40,454 bases of DNA, from positions 1 to 40,454 of the forward strand of contig NZ_JADPCH010000003.1 in NCBI RefSeq assembly GCF_015670745.1. Reading direction: 5' to 3'. Position numbers and translations under genes: made by a program. The DNA is from Collinsella aerofaciens. GTDB lineage: Bacteria > Actinomycetota > Coriobacteriia > Coriobacteriales > Coriobacteriaceae. Positions 16,196 to 24,621 of this stretch are shown here, piece by piece. The number at the start of each line of letters is the position of its first letter. Within the stretch, counting starts at the first letter, position 1. Under the pieces are notes generated by a model that searched no databases, was not told the origin of the DNA, and worked only from the letters and a program-made list of their open reading frames with translations.

Positions 16196-17722
16196 TTAGT
16201 CTGCTCGATAGTGTGATCCGAGACTTTCGGTTCGCTTACGCATGGCTTTGACCATTTCCTGTGCTAGTTGAATCTGCGATTGCAGGCGGGCGAGGGCTGC
16301 GACTTCGCTGTCCTGGGCTTTCTGTGTGCTCAAGGTCGTTGCCTCTGTCTTCAAGCCCTCAAGCTCGTGTAGTGCCTCGGATAGGCCCGTCTCGGTGCGG
16401 TTGATCATGCAATAGGTGCTCATCGTGTGCTTAAGGCTGTGTGTCAGGCGTTCGGCATCTGTTGTGGCAATGCCATGCTGGGGGAGGTCGATATCCGTCT
16501 TCGGGGCCATCTCAGGTGCATTCTGCGCTGCAAGGGCTGCCGATGCGCCTGCGATGCGCCCGAACACGATGCCGTTGGCACTTGATAAGCCACCAATGCG
16601 GTCGGCGCCGTGCATGCCGCCTGTCGCCTCGCCGCAAGCGTAGAGGCCCTCAACGCCCGTGTACGCGGTCTTATCGATCTTGATGCCGCCGTTAGCGGCG
16701 TGGGCATACATCGCAACGCGCATCTCGTCGGTCGGCGCGATGCCGTGCTCGTCTTGTAGCCAGGTGGCAAAGGTCTGCACAAACTCTGGGATATCCTCGC
16801 GGGGGAAATCGTAGTGGAGTGCCAGGCCTTCGGCACCTGCCTGATCAATGACGAGATCGATAGCGCGGGAGGTCAAGCGTGACGTGAAGGGACCATATCC
16901 AGAGCGCTGCTCGAGCAGATCGTCCAGCTTGTCGTCTGCAATATCTACCGGCTGGTCTACATGTACGTAGCGCCAGGTTTTCTCGTTGAAGACCAAGTTG
17001 CGCCTGGGCTCGATGAAGCCGGGCATCATCTGCATGAACTCTATATTAGTAAGTGTTGCGCCGTGCGCGAGTGCGATGGCCTGCGAGGAGCTGAGCACAT
17101 CAGCCGACGTAAGGCTGCGCTCGAACAGGCCGCCTGTGCCACCGGCTGCGATGATCGTGGCCTTGGCAGCAAAGGGTACGATTCGATTTTCGGTGAGGTC
17201 GTAGAGCACGGTTCCGGTTACTCTGCCGTTCGTGTCTTTAACAAGGTCGATAAGCTCATGGCGGGGGAGCAGGCGAATGCCGAGCGACTCGATCCTGGTC
17301 GTCAGAGCGTCCTCAAGGGTCTTGCGGGTGAGGCCGCGCCACATGCGCGTCTTGTGGTCAAAGCAGGGAATAAACTGCTTTTGCTGAGCACTCTCGGCGC
17401 TTTGCGGACGCTGAAGCTCAACGCCCAGGTCTTGCTCGAGCCATTCTATTGCATGGGGAATGCCGTGGACAAACGTCTGGACAAGCTCGGGGTCGGCGAC
17501 GCCGCCACCAACGGTCTGAATGGTGTCGATGAGGTCTTGTTCGTCGTCTTCGTTAACGGGTCCGATAAGCCCCAGGCCCCAGGTTCCGGGGAAGAAGCTC
17601 GATCCACTCATAGTCTTGCCGGCGCTTGCCACGGTGACGGTTGCGCCCGTGCGTGCCGCTTCGATGGCGGCGCAAAGGCCCGCAATGCCAGATCCAATTA
17701 CCAGTACATCAGTCGATTCCAT
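16196..17722 (-). CDS. FAD-dependent oxidoreductase of the fumarate reductase / L-aspartate oxidase flavoprotein family
   Basis: 508-residue flavoprotein. The N-terminus has a Rossmann dinucleotide motif (VLVIGSGIAGLCAAIEAA, about 6-23), followed by SGSSFFPGTWG, where the FAD and substrate loop is expected. The C-terminal half has GVEGLYACGEATGGMHGADRIGG and SSANGIVFGRIAGASA, the usual FAD/substrate cap signature of the FrdA/SdhA/NadB superfamily, and ends with a helical domain (about 410-508). The start at 17722 has AAAGGA upstream. No FrdB, heme-binding or NadA/NadC partner is nearby, so I cannot say whether it oxidises aspartate or reduces fumarate-like acceptors. There is no Tat signal, so it is likely cytoplasmic. 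Confidence 0.85.
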   Translation of the reverse strand: MESTDVLVIGSGIAGLCAAIEAARTGATVTVASAGKTMSGSSFFPGTWGLGLIGPVNEDDEQDLIDTIQTVGGGVADPELVQTFVHGIPHAIEWLEQDLGVELQRPQSAESAQQKQFIPCFDHKTRMWRGLTRKTLEDALTTRIESLGIRLLPRHELIDLVKDTNGRVTGTVLYDLTENRIVPFAAKATIIAAGGTGGLFERSLTSADVLSSSQAIALAHGATLTNIEFMQMMPGFIEPRRNLVFNEKTWRYVHVDQPVDIADDKLDDLLEQRSGYGPFTSRLTSRAIDLVIDQAGAEGLALHYDFPREDIPEFVQTFATWLQDEHGIAPTDEMRVAMYAHAANGGIKIDKTAYTGVEGLYACGEATGGMHGADRIGGLSSANGIVFGRIAGASAALAAQNAPEMAPKTDIDLPQHGIATTDAERLTHSLKHTMSTYCMINRTETGLSEALHELEGLKTEATTLSTQKAQDSEVAALARLQSQIQLAQEMVKAMRKRTESLGSHYRAD

Positions 17723-17910
17723 CGGATTCCTTTCTCGTCCGGCGCATTGTCGCACGGGTGATCGGCAATGGGGCCGCAAAGACTCGGCAAATCGGTAAAG
17801 GGCAAATATGGCAGGTGGGCGTCATGGACGCTCGGACGCTCCATCTCTTCACATCTCGTATTTCGCCCCAGCTGATATACCGGCATTAGCTACCCTGCGC
17901 CAGCGCAAAC

Positions 17911-17945
17911 AAAAAGAGCCGCTACCTCGAAAGGTAGCGGCTCCA
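17911..17945 (-). terminator. terminator after the GGGtGRT gene
   Basis: GAGCCGCTACCT / AGGTAGCGGCTC, perfect 12-bp stem with loop CGAA; followed on the minus strand by TTTTT. Confidence 0.9.
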
Positions 17946-17978
17946 AATCTCAACTATATGAGCATCGCGCGGGCGCGA

Positions 17979-18983
17979 TTAGGCCTTGAGGGCCTCCTCG
18001 ACGGCGACAGCGCAGGCGACGGTGGCACCGACCATGGGGTTGTTGCCCATGCCGATGAGACCCATCATGTCGACGTGCGCAGGCACGGAGGAAGAACCGG
18101 CGAACTGGGCGTCGGAGTGCATACGGCCCATGGTGTCGGTCATGCCGTAAGAGGCAGGGCCGGCGCCCATGTTGTCCGGGTGCAGGGTACGGCCAGTGCC
18201 GCCACCAGAAGCGACGGAGAAGTACTTCTTGCCAGCCTCGAGGCGCTCCTTCTTGTAAGTGCCAGCGACGGGGTGCTGGAAGCGCGTGGGGTTGGTGGAG
18301 TTACCGGTGATCGAGATGTCGACGTTCTCGTGCCACATGATGGCAACGCCCTCGCGGACATCGTCGGAGCCGTAGCAGTTAACGGCAGCGCGGGGACCAT
18401 CGGAGTAGGGGATGGTCTCGACGACCTTGAGCTCGCCCGTGTAGTAGTCGAACTGGGTCTTCACGTAGGTGAAGCCGTTGATGCGGGCGATAATCTGAGC
18501 AGCGTCCTTGCCCAGACCGTTGAGGATAACGCGCAGCGGCTTCTTGCGAGCCTTGTTGGCGTTCAGAGCCAGACCGATAGCGCCCTCAGCGGCAGCGAAG
18601 GACTCGTGGCCAGCCAAGAAGGCGAAGCACTCGGTGTCGTCGGAGAGCAGCATAGCGCCCAGGTTGCCGTGGCCCAGACCGACCTTGCGGTCCTCGGCGA
18701 CGGAGCCGGGAACGGTGAAGGCCTGGATGCCCTCGCCGATGATGGCGGCAGCCTCAGAAGCGGTTTTGGCGCCACGCTTAACAGCGAGAGCGCAACCGAG
18801 GGTGTAGGCCCACTCGGCGTTCTGGAAGGCGATGGACTGGGTGTTGTTGACGATCTCACGCGGGTTGAAGCCCTTGTCGGTGCAGATCTGCAGAGCTTCC
18901 TCGAGGGAGGCGATGCCGTTGTCGGCGAGGCACTTGTTGATCTTGTCAGCGCGGCGCTCGTAACCTTCGAACGTAACAGTCAT
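17979..18983 (-). CDS. GGGtGRT family protein
   Basis: 334 residues of the GGGtGRT family, named for the motif seen here as ASGGGTGRTLHPD (about 258-270). Other dense, conserved-looking blocks are GLGHGNLGAMLLSDDTECFAF (about 102-122), AGHESFAAAEGAIGLALNANK, EGVAIMWHENVDISITGNS and VDMMGLIGMGNNPMVGAT near the C-terminus. No transmembrane segment or signal peptide is seen. The biochemical function is unknown. It follows the IscU-like scaffold gene by 18 bp with a GGGAGGG RBS, so the two are almost certainly one operon and may act together, perhaps around an Fe-S cluster. The pairing is seen; the role is inference. Confidence 0.88.
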   Translation of the reverse strand: MTVTFEGYERRADKINKCLADNGIASLEEALQICTDKGFNPREIVNNTQSIAFQNAEWAYTLGCALAVKRGAKTASEAAAIIGEGIQAFTVPGSVAEDRKVGLGHGNLGAMLLSDDTECFAFLAGHESFAAAEGAIGLALNANKARKKPLRVILNGLGKDAAQIIARINGFTYVKTQFDYYTGELKVVETIPYSDGPRAAVNCYGSDDVREGVAIMWHENVDISITGNSTNPTRFQHPVAGTYKKERLEAGKKYFSVASGGGTGRTLHPDNMGAGPASYGMTDTMGRMHSDAQFAGSSSVPAHVDMMGLIGMGNNPMVGATVACAVAVEEALKA

Positions 18984-19001
18984 AGTTATTTCCCTCCCTT
19001 T

Positions 19002-19736
19002 CTACTCGTGAACCGGGAACACGCTGGCGACGGAGTGAGTCTCCTCGTCGGTGCGCGGGTCGATGTACTTGGCAGCGTTGTCCCACTGACCATAGTGGCC
19101 CATAGCGCCAGCGATGGCCTCCTCGGGGGTCTTGCCGGCCTTGACGGCGTCGGTGAACTTGCCGAGGTTCAGGAACTCGAATGCGATGATCTCGTTCTTG
19201 TCGTTGAGGGCCATGCGGGTGACGTAGCCCTGAGCGAGCTCGAGGTAACGAGCGCCCTTGGCCTTGGTGCCGAACATGGTGCCGACCTGAGAGCGAAGGC
19301 CCTTGCCGAGGTCGTCGAGGGAGGCGCCCACGGGCAGGCCGCCCTCGGAGAACGCGGTCTGGCTGCGGCCGTAAACGATCTGCAGGAAGATCTCGCGCAT
19401 AGCAACGTTGATGGCGTCGCAGACGAGGTCGGTGTTGAGGGCCTCGAGGATGGTCTTACCGGGAAGGATCTCGGAAGCCATGGCGGCAGAGTGGGTCATG
19501 CCCGAGCAGCCGATGGTCTCAACGAGGGCCTCCTCGATGATGCCGTCCTTGACGTTCAGCGTGAGCTTGCAGGCGCCCTGCTGAGGTGCGCACCAACCCA
19601 CACCGTGCGTAAGACCGGAGATGTCGGAAATCTCCTTAGCCTGGACCCACTTGCCCTCCTCGGGGATGGGTGCGGGGCCGTGGTATGCACCCTTGGCAAC
19701 GGGGCACATGTTCTCCACTTCCTGTGAGTACTGCAT
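19002..19736 (-). CDS. IscU/NifU-like Fe-S scaffold-type protein paired with GGGtGRT
   Basis: 244 residues. An IscU/NifU-N-like core is visible: GWCAPQQGACKLTLNVKDG (Cys49, Cys56), ALVETIGCSGMTHSAAMASEI (Cys77), and LNTDLVCDAINVAMREIF (Cys106). It is longer than a plain IscU (about 130 residues) and has a C-terminal part ending in GHYGQWDNAAKYIDPR. A further Cys11 lies near the N-terminus. The protein is likely a cluster carrier or scaffold. It is distinct from the sufU gene at 21.6 kb. The start at 19736 has AGAGGAGAGG upstream; the longer upstream reading has no RBS. First gene of a two-gene operon. Confidence 0.82.
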   Translation of the reverse strand: MQYSQEVENMCPVAKGAYHGPAPIPEEGKWVQAKEISDISGLTHGVGWCAPQQGACKLTLNVKDGIIEEALVETIGCSGMTHSAAMASEILPGKTILEALNTDLVCDAINVAMREIFLQIVYGRSQTAFSEGGLPVGASLDDLGKGLRSQVGTMFGTKAKGARYLELAQGYVTRMALNDKNEIIAFEFLNLGKFTDAVKAGKTPEEAIAGAMGHYGQWDNAAKYIDPRTDEETHSVASVFPVHE

Positions 19737-20128
19737 GCCTCTCCTCTCTATCGTGTTGGCGTCCCGTCTGGGGGTCGTGGCTGGCGATTGCCGGGCGACC
19801 CTTTGAAAGGGACATGACATGCAGCCCCTATAATACCGCGAAATGCACGGAATATTCGGCGAACGGCTCAGTTTTCGTAGCGAGAAGCGCGGAACTTTCA
19901 ATTGAAGCGATTTAACAAAGCTGTTTGCGGCTGTGCGGTTCGCTGAAGGGGGTCGGTTCTGTTCAAGCTTTTGACTATGTCGCGTTGTCTGACCTGTAGC
20001 TATGATGCCGTTCGCCGCCTGTATACTGCCTTTTGCCGTGTGGCGTAGTTGTTTTGCGTGAATGTTTTGATGGCACGCTTCAATCGTGCTGTATTGGATG
20101 GCAAGCAGATCCCGGCGAAGGGAGCGTC
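19737..20128. other. divergent intergenic region between the IscU-like gene and RAYT 2
   Basis: About 390 bp without a gene. A TATTAT on the minus strand (rc of 19830-19835) could be the -10 of the IscU-like operon, though the -35 is poor. A perfect TTCAATTGAA palindrome lies at 19897-19906. Confidence 0.35.
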
Positions 20129-20941
20129 ATGCAGCGCGTTTGGAGAACGGTTACCGGCTTTTACCATGTCTGTGCCCGCGGTACAGGCAAGCAACTGATC
20201 TTTGAGACCGATGACGACCGCTGGGAGTTTCTGGAACTGATGCGCGAGTGCTGCCGCGAGGAGGGTGTGACGGTTATCGCTTGGTGCCTTATGGGCAATC
20301 ACGTGCATTTGGTGCTTGCAGATTACGAGGACAGGATGAGCGCGGCGATGCACCGGCTGCTTTTGACGTACGCGCGGCGGTTCAATAAACGCACGAGGCG
20401 CACAGGCCATCTGTTCCAGAACCGTTTTGACCGGCGCTCGCTCGATACCGACTGGCAGGTGATGGAGGCTATTCGCTCCGTACACGCCGATCCGCAGGAG
20501 GCGGGCGTTAGCCTAATCGAGCGTTATCCCTGGAGTAGCTTTGCGGAGCATTTGTGCGCTTACGACGGTGACGCGGCTGATGTCGCGAGGGGATTTTCTG
20601 ATCCTTCTTGCGTGCTTGAGCTTTTTGGTTCTGCCGAGGGCTTTATTGCCTATTCGCTTTCGACGCCCGACGGCAGCGAGCCAGCGCTGTGCGATATGAA
20701 AGAGACGGAGTGGGAACGCCACGCCTTTGCCGAAAAGTTGGCGAAGGGGCTCGGGGTTCCGCTCCACGGTGTTAAAACTGCACCGCCGGCGCAGCGCGAT
20801 ACTGTTATTGTTGGATTGAACAATGCCGGCTTTACGGTGCGCCAGATTGAGCGGTATACCGGGATTGGCAAAAGTACCGTCTCTCGTATCGTGCGCGCCC
20901 GCGCGCGAACGGCGATGCGGGCTGGCGGAAACGTGATGTAA
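20129..20941 (+). CDS. RAYT-like transposase with serine in place of the catalytic tyrosine
   Basis: 270 residues, the same family as the RAYT at 3902. Seen: FYHVCARGTGKQLIF, the HUH motif MGNHVHLV (His58, His60), HLFQNRFDRRS and YPWSSFAEHL. At the position of Tyr119 in the first copy (EAIRYIHLNPQKAG) this protein has EAIRSVHADPQEAG, so Ser117 (codon TCC) replaces the attacking tyrosine. The C-terminus has a helix-turn-helix-like FTVRQIERYTGIGKSTVSRIV. The frame is otherwise open and the start (20129) has GGGAG upstream, so it is not an obviously broken gene. Either it is a dead copy or it has kept a DNA-binding role. No 45-bp palindromic repeat is seen next to it. Confidence 0.85.
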   Translation: MQRVWRTVTGFYHVCARGTGKQLIFETDDDRWEFLELMRECCREEGVTVIAWCLMGNHVHLVLADYEDRMSAAMHRLLLTYARRFNKRTRRTGHLFQNRFDRRSLDTDWQVMEAIRSVHADPQEAGVSLIERYPWSSFAEHLCAYDGDAADVARGFSDPSCVLELFGSAEGFIAYSLSTPDGSEPALCDMKETEWERHAFAEKLAKGLGVPLHGVKTAPPAQRDTVIVGLNNAGFTVRQIERYTGIGKSTVSRIVRARARTAMRAGGNVM

Positions 20942-21537
20942 GGTCGCCTGTTCACCGCAGCTGGGGTCGTCCATACGCCGCAACCAGCGTTCAAAAGCTT
21001 GGTACGGTAACTGCACTTCTTAATATGCATAGAACAATCGTCATCTTGCATAAAATAACAGCTCAGTCCGGGTTTGCCCGTGCCTACCCCCGTCTGCGCC
21101 GTGCAAAAAACGGAGTTTTCATCATCGTGGTGCTGTCGGCACTGCCACAATCTTGCAACATACGGGTCCCGAAGCTATTTATGCCTTCCGATGCGCCTCC
21201 GAAGCGCATGTATGTGATCCCTGAGACCGCGATGCTTGTTCTAAAACACAATATATATGCGCCTGGAGACGTTGATTAACGCTTTCGATGCGTATACATA
21301 CAGCTTGGCGTGCTGAATACTCGCAAAAATGCACGTCGCACCCTATGGGACCCGTCTGCGGCAGGCGCGAAGCGAGTCGGAGCTCAGCAGAACGGGGCTT
21401 GGCGCATTGCTTGGCGGGCCCGGGGCCCTGCCGCAGGCCTTTGGTGCTGTGAAAAACGCCCGTGTTCGCGTCTGGCCGTGTGGTAAACGACAGACGGGGC
21501 GCCGGACGCGCTGATTTTGTGCGTTCGTGCTCATTAG
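20942..21537. other. unassigned GC-rich, dyad-rich intergenic region
   Basis: About 600 bp with no recognised gene. Dyads: ATGCGC/GCGCAT near 21190-21210; CTGCGGCAGG (21355-21364) with CCTGCCGCAG (21429-21438); CGTCTG/CAGACG with CGCGTC/GACGCG around 21470-21510. ORFs on both strands in this stretch have no RBS or known motif. It does not match tmRNA, SRP or RNase P conserved blocks that I can recall. Confidence 0.4.
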
Positions 21538-21570
21538 GAAAAACAGAGCCGCCCGTATCGGGCGGCTCGG
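21538..21570 (-). terminator. terminator of the suf operon
   Basis: GAGCCGCCCG / CGGGCGGCTC, perfect stem with a TAT loop, followed on the minus strand by TGTTTTT. Confidence 0.9.
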
Positions 21571-21600
21571 CAATCAAAAACCTTGGATTCGGAGCATACG

Positions 21601-22035
21601 CTACTGGTTAGCTTGCCCCTCGAGCATGCCGCCGAGGGTGCGCCAGGCGAGCTCGGCGCATTTGACGCGGGCGGGCATGTGCGAGATGTCCTGGAGCTGG
21701 GCGGCTTCGTCCAGGTCTTCCAGGTCCTCCTCGGAGAGCTGCTCGCCGCGGATCATGGCGAGGAAGAGCTCTGCCAAGCGGTGAGCTTCCTCGACGGTCT
21801 CGCCGGTGATGAGGTCGGCCATGATGTCGGCGCTGGCCTGGCTGATGGCGCAGCCATGACCGGTAAAGGAGGCCTCCTCGATCACGCCCTTCTCGACACG
21901 CAGCTGCAAGGTGAGCTCGTCGCCACAGCTGGGGTTGATGCCGTCGTGCTCGTGCGTGGGGGCATCCATCTCGTACTTATAGTCGGGGTGCGAGTTGTGC
22001 TCCATAAACGTGGTGGAGGTGTATAGATTACCCAT
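21601..22035 (-). CDS. sufU: SufU, sulfurtransferase partner of SufS
   Basis: 144 residues of the IscU-like SufU family. Conserved ligands: NPSCGDEL (Cys37, Asp39), GHGCAISQASADIM (Cys62) and KCAELAWRTL (Cys126), the usual zinc/sulfur-transfer set. In Firmicutes SufU takes persulfide from SufS by a zinc-linked exchange and passes it to SufBCD. The start at 22035 overlaps the end of sufS by 8 bp, indicating translational coupling. It is the last gene of the operon and is followed by a strong terminator. Confidence 0.93.
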   Translation of the reverse strand: MGNLYTSTTFMEHNSHPDYKYEMDAPTHEHDGINPSCGDELTLQLRVEKGVIEEASFTGHGCAISQASADIMADLITGETVEEAHRLAELFLAMIRGEQLSEEDLEDLDEAAQLQDISHMPARVKCAELAWRTLGGMLEGQANQ

Positions 22036-23353
22036 TGAACGTGCTCCAAACGTGATGCAGACCGGCGATGAACTTGTCGATGTCGGCCTTGTCGTTGTAG
22101 AAGGCCACGCTGGCGCGGCAGCAGGCAAGGTTCTCGACGCCCAGCCAGGTGAGCAGCGGCTGCGCGCAGTGGTGGCCGGCGCGGATGCAGACGCCGTCCA
22201 TGTCCATGATGCTCGCGACGTCGTGCGGGTGAATTCCCTTGACGTTAAAGCTCACAACGCCGTGGTGGTTGTCCCAGTAGATGGAACCGATGATTTGGAC
22301 AAAGTCGAGCTGCATGAGTTCGCCCATCAGATAGTGGACGAGTGCCCGCTCGCGGGCCTGGATGTTCTCGTAACCCACCGTGTTGACCAGGTAGTCGAGT
22401 GCCGCACCCGTGGCGAAGATGCCGGCGGCGTCCTGCGTGCCGGCCTCGAATTTCTCGGGAACGGGCGCCCAGATGGCGTCCTGCTCGGTGACCGAGTCGA
22501 TCATCTCGCCGCCGGTGAGCATGGGCGGCATGGCGTTGAGCAGGTCCATTTTGCCCCACAGCACGCCGATGCCCATGGGGCCCATGGCCTTGTGCGCGCT
22601 AAAGGCAAAGAAGTCGGCGCCCAGGTCGGCCACATCGACCGGCATGTGCGGCAGCGACTGTGCACCGTCGACGACCAGGTAGCCGCCGTACTTGTGCACG
22701 AGCTTGCCGAGGTTCTTGACTGGGTTCTCGACGCCCAACACGTTGGAGACCTGTCCCACGGCCAGGATCTTGGTCTTGGGACCCACCTTGGCAAGAACCT
22801 CCTCGGTGGTGAGCTGGCCGGTCTTGGTGGGGTAGAGGTAGACGAGCTTGGCGCCGGTCTCGTGGCAGACCTGCTGCCACGGAATCAGGTTGGAGTGGTG
22901 TTCCATGATGGTGATGACGACCTCGTCGCCCGGTTCGAGCACTGTGGGCGCAAAGCTCTTGGCGACCAGGTTGAGCGACTCGCTCGTGTTGCGGGTGAAG
23001 ATGACCTCGTTGGCCTGTGAGGCACCGATGAGGTCGGCGATCTGCTGGCGGACTTTCGCGATGGCGTCGGTGGCCTCGACGGACAGCGAGTACAGGCCAC
23101 GCAGGGGGTTGGCGTTCATGCGCTGATAGAAGTCGTGCTCGGCGTCGAGCACACAGGCAGGGCGCTGCGCGGTGGCGGCGCTATCGAGGAAGGCGATCTC
23201 GGGGTGCTGCTGGAAGAGCGGGAACTGCGCCTTGTAGGGGTTGGTCTCGATGTCCACGGTGGGCCAGCCGCGCGAGGCCTCGTCGCTGGCGTCGAGCTCC
23301 ATGGGCTCAGGCGCGGTGCAGGTATCGCATTTAACGTGCTCGGTGTCAATCAT
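22028..23353 (-). CDS. sufS: cysteine desulfurase SufS
   Basis: 441-residue PLP enzyme that removes sulfur from cysteine for Fe-S assembly. Seen: IAFLDSAATAQRP, HHSNLIPWQ, VVDGAQSLPHMP, the PLP lysine Lys255 in FFAFSAHKAMGPMGIGVLWGK and the catalytic Cys396 in CIRAGHHCAQPL, typical of the SufS (group II) branch. An N-terminal extension of about 35 residues precedes the normal start and contains a CDTC motif (Cys9, Cys12). ATG overlaps the sufD stop as ATGA, so the two are coupled. Confidence 0.95.
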   Translation of the reverse strand: MIDTEHVKCDTCTAPEPMELDASDEASRGWPTVDIETNPYKAQFPLFQQHPEIAFLDSAATAQRPACVLDAEHDFYQRMNANPLRGLYSLSVEATDAIAKVRQQIADLIGASQANEVIFTRNTSESLNLVAKSFAPTVLEPGDEVVITIMEHHSNLIPWQQVCHETGAKLVYLYPTKTGQLTTEEVLAKVGPKTKILAVGQVSNVLGVENPVKNLGKLVHKYGGYLVVDGAQSLPHMPVDVADLGADFFAFSAHKAMGPMGIGVLWGKMDLLNAMPPMLTGGEMIDSVTEQDAIWAPVPEKFEAGTQDAAGIFATGAALDYLVNTVGYENIQARERALVHYLMGELMQLDFVQIIGSIYWDNHHGVVSFNVKGIHPHDVASIMDMDGVCIRAGHHCAQPLLTWLGVENLACCRASVAFYNDKADIDKFIAGLHHVWSTFNG

Positions 23354-24621
23354 GCGAGCTCCTCTTCAAAGTTGTCGATCAGGTTGTTGCCCAGGCGGAC
23401 GACGGCTGCGCGGGTGCGCTCGTCGGTGGCGGAAAGCGCGGCGTCCTCCAGCTTGGCGCGGATGAACAGGTCCTCGGCGGCGTTTTGGTCAAGGCCGCGG
23501 CAGGCGAGGTAGAACAGCTGCTCGTCGCGGACGTGACCGATGGTGGCGCCGTGGTTGCCGGCGACGTCGTCCTCGTCGCAGAGAATGACGGGAACGGTCT
23601 TGTTGTCGACGCCCTTGTTGGCCAAAAGCACCGTCTCGCGCTCGGTGCCGGTTGCACCCTTGCAGCCGTGCACGAGGTCGATGGTGCCGCGGTAGACCTT
23701 CTTGGACGTACCGGTCAGCACGCCGTTGGCGTCGATCTCGCACTCGGTCTTGCGACCGCGGTGGCGCAGCTCGTAGTTAAAGTCGCGCACCTGCTCGCGG
23801 GCGCCCAGGTAGTCAGTATCGATGGTGACCTTGGCGGTATCGCCCAGCAGGTCGCCGGCAAGGCCGGTGGCGCTGGCGCCGGCACCCAGGACGGTGTGCT
23901 GCACGTTGACGCGCGTGCCCTCGTCCAGGAACAGGCCGGTGTCGTCGAGCGCGATCCAGCTATCGTCGAGCGTCTGCGTGCAGGTCACGTTGACGGTGGC
24001 GTACTCGTGGGCACACACGCGTAGCACGGAGCCCACGACGCCTTGGCCGGCAACGGGGGAGTCCAGGGCTATGCGCAGGTCGAGCGTTGCCTGCGGACGG
24101 GCGACGACATCGATGGCGGCGATGGCCGCGGCAGTGTCGACGCCACTCACGTGCACGGTAACCGTGGCGTGCTGGTATGCGGGCACATCGATGACGATGC
24201 GCTTGGTGGCGTGGTCGACCAAGTAGGTGTAGGCAGCCTCGCCCATGCCGGTCTCGAAGGCTTCAGCAGGGGAGAGCTCCTCCTCGAGCTTGATGGCACC
24301 GGCCTGGTAGATGGAGGTGGCGGGCACGTCAAGCTCGGTCTCGGGCGTGATGCGGGCGCGGTCGGCGGCATCGCCAGGGGCGGAGGCGCGGCGCTCGGGG
24401 AAGCGCTCGGCCATGGCGTCCATGGCGGCGTCGAACGCGTCTGCCACGCCAGCAAACTGCTCTTCCAAGCCCTCAACCTCAATGGTCTCGGCGGGAGCGG
24501 CGGCAAGCTCGTCAGAGAGCTCGAGCTTGGTCTGGTTCATCTTGAGCCAACCCCAAGTGGCAGCCGGCATCGCATTGACCTGCTCAAGGGTGGTAGCAGC
24601 GGTGTTCGTGGTCTGTTCCAT
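23350..24621 (-). CDS. sufD: Fe-S cluster assembly protein SufD
   Basis: 423-residue partner of SufB in the SufBC2D scaffold. The N-terminal part is variable. The C-terminal half is the right-handed beta-helix core typical of SufB/SufD, with LRHRGRKTECEIDANGVLTGTSKK, KTVPVILCDEDDVAGNHGATIGHV and DEQLFYLACRGLDQNAAEDLFIRAKLED, the last being the conserved C-terminal helix region. Start ATG overlaps the sufB stop by one base (TAATG). Confidence 0.93.
   Translation of the reverse strand: MEQTTNTAATTLEQVNAMPAATWGWLKMNQTKLELSDELAAAPAETIEVEGLEEQFAGVADAFDAAMDAMAERFPERRASAPGDAADRARITPETELDVPATSIYQAGAIKLEEELSPAEAFETGMGEAAYTYLVDHATKRIVIDVPAYQHATVTVHVSGVDTAAAIAAIDVVARPQATLDLRIALDSPVAGQGVVGSVLRVCAHEYATVNVTCTQTLDDSWIALDDTGLFLDEGTRVNVQHTVLGAGASATGLAGDLLGDTAKVTIDTDYLGAREQVRDFNYELRHRGRKTECEIDANGVLTGTSKKVYRGTIDLVHGCKGATGTERETVLLANKGVDNKTVPVILCDEDDVAGNHGATIGHVRDEQLFYLACRGLDQNAAEDLFIRAKLEDAALSATDERTRAAVVRLGNNLIDNFEEELA

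Noticed and set aside
17808-19727. 639-residue open frame on the plus strand
   Set aside because: Antisense of the GGGtGRT and IscU-like genes; Val/Gly/Leu-rich, typical of a GC-rich shadow frame.
21329-21514. 61-residue plus-strand ORF in the dyad-rich region
   Set aside because: No RBS, unusual composition and no known motif; the strong inverted repeats suggest non-coding sequence.
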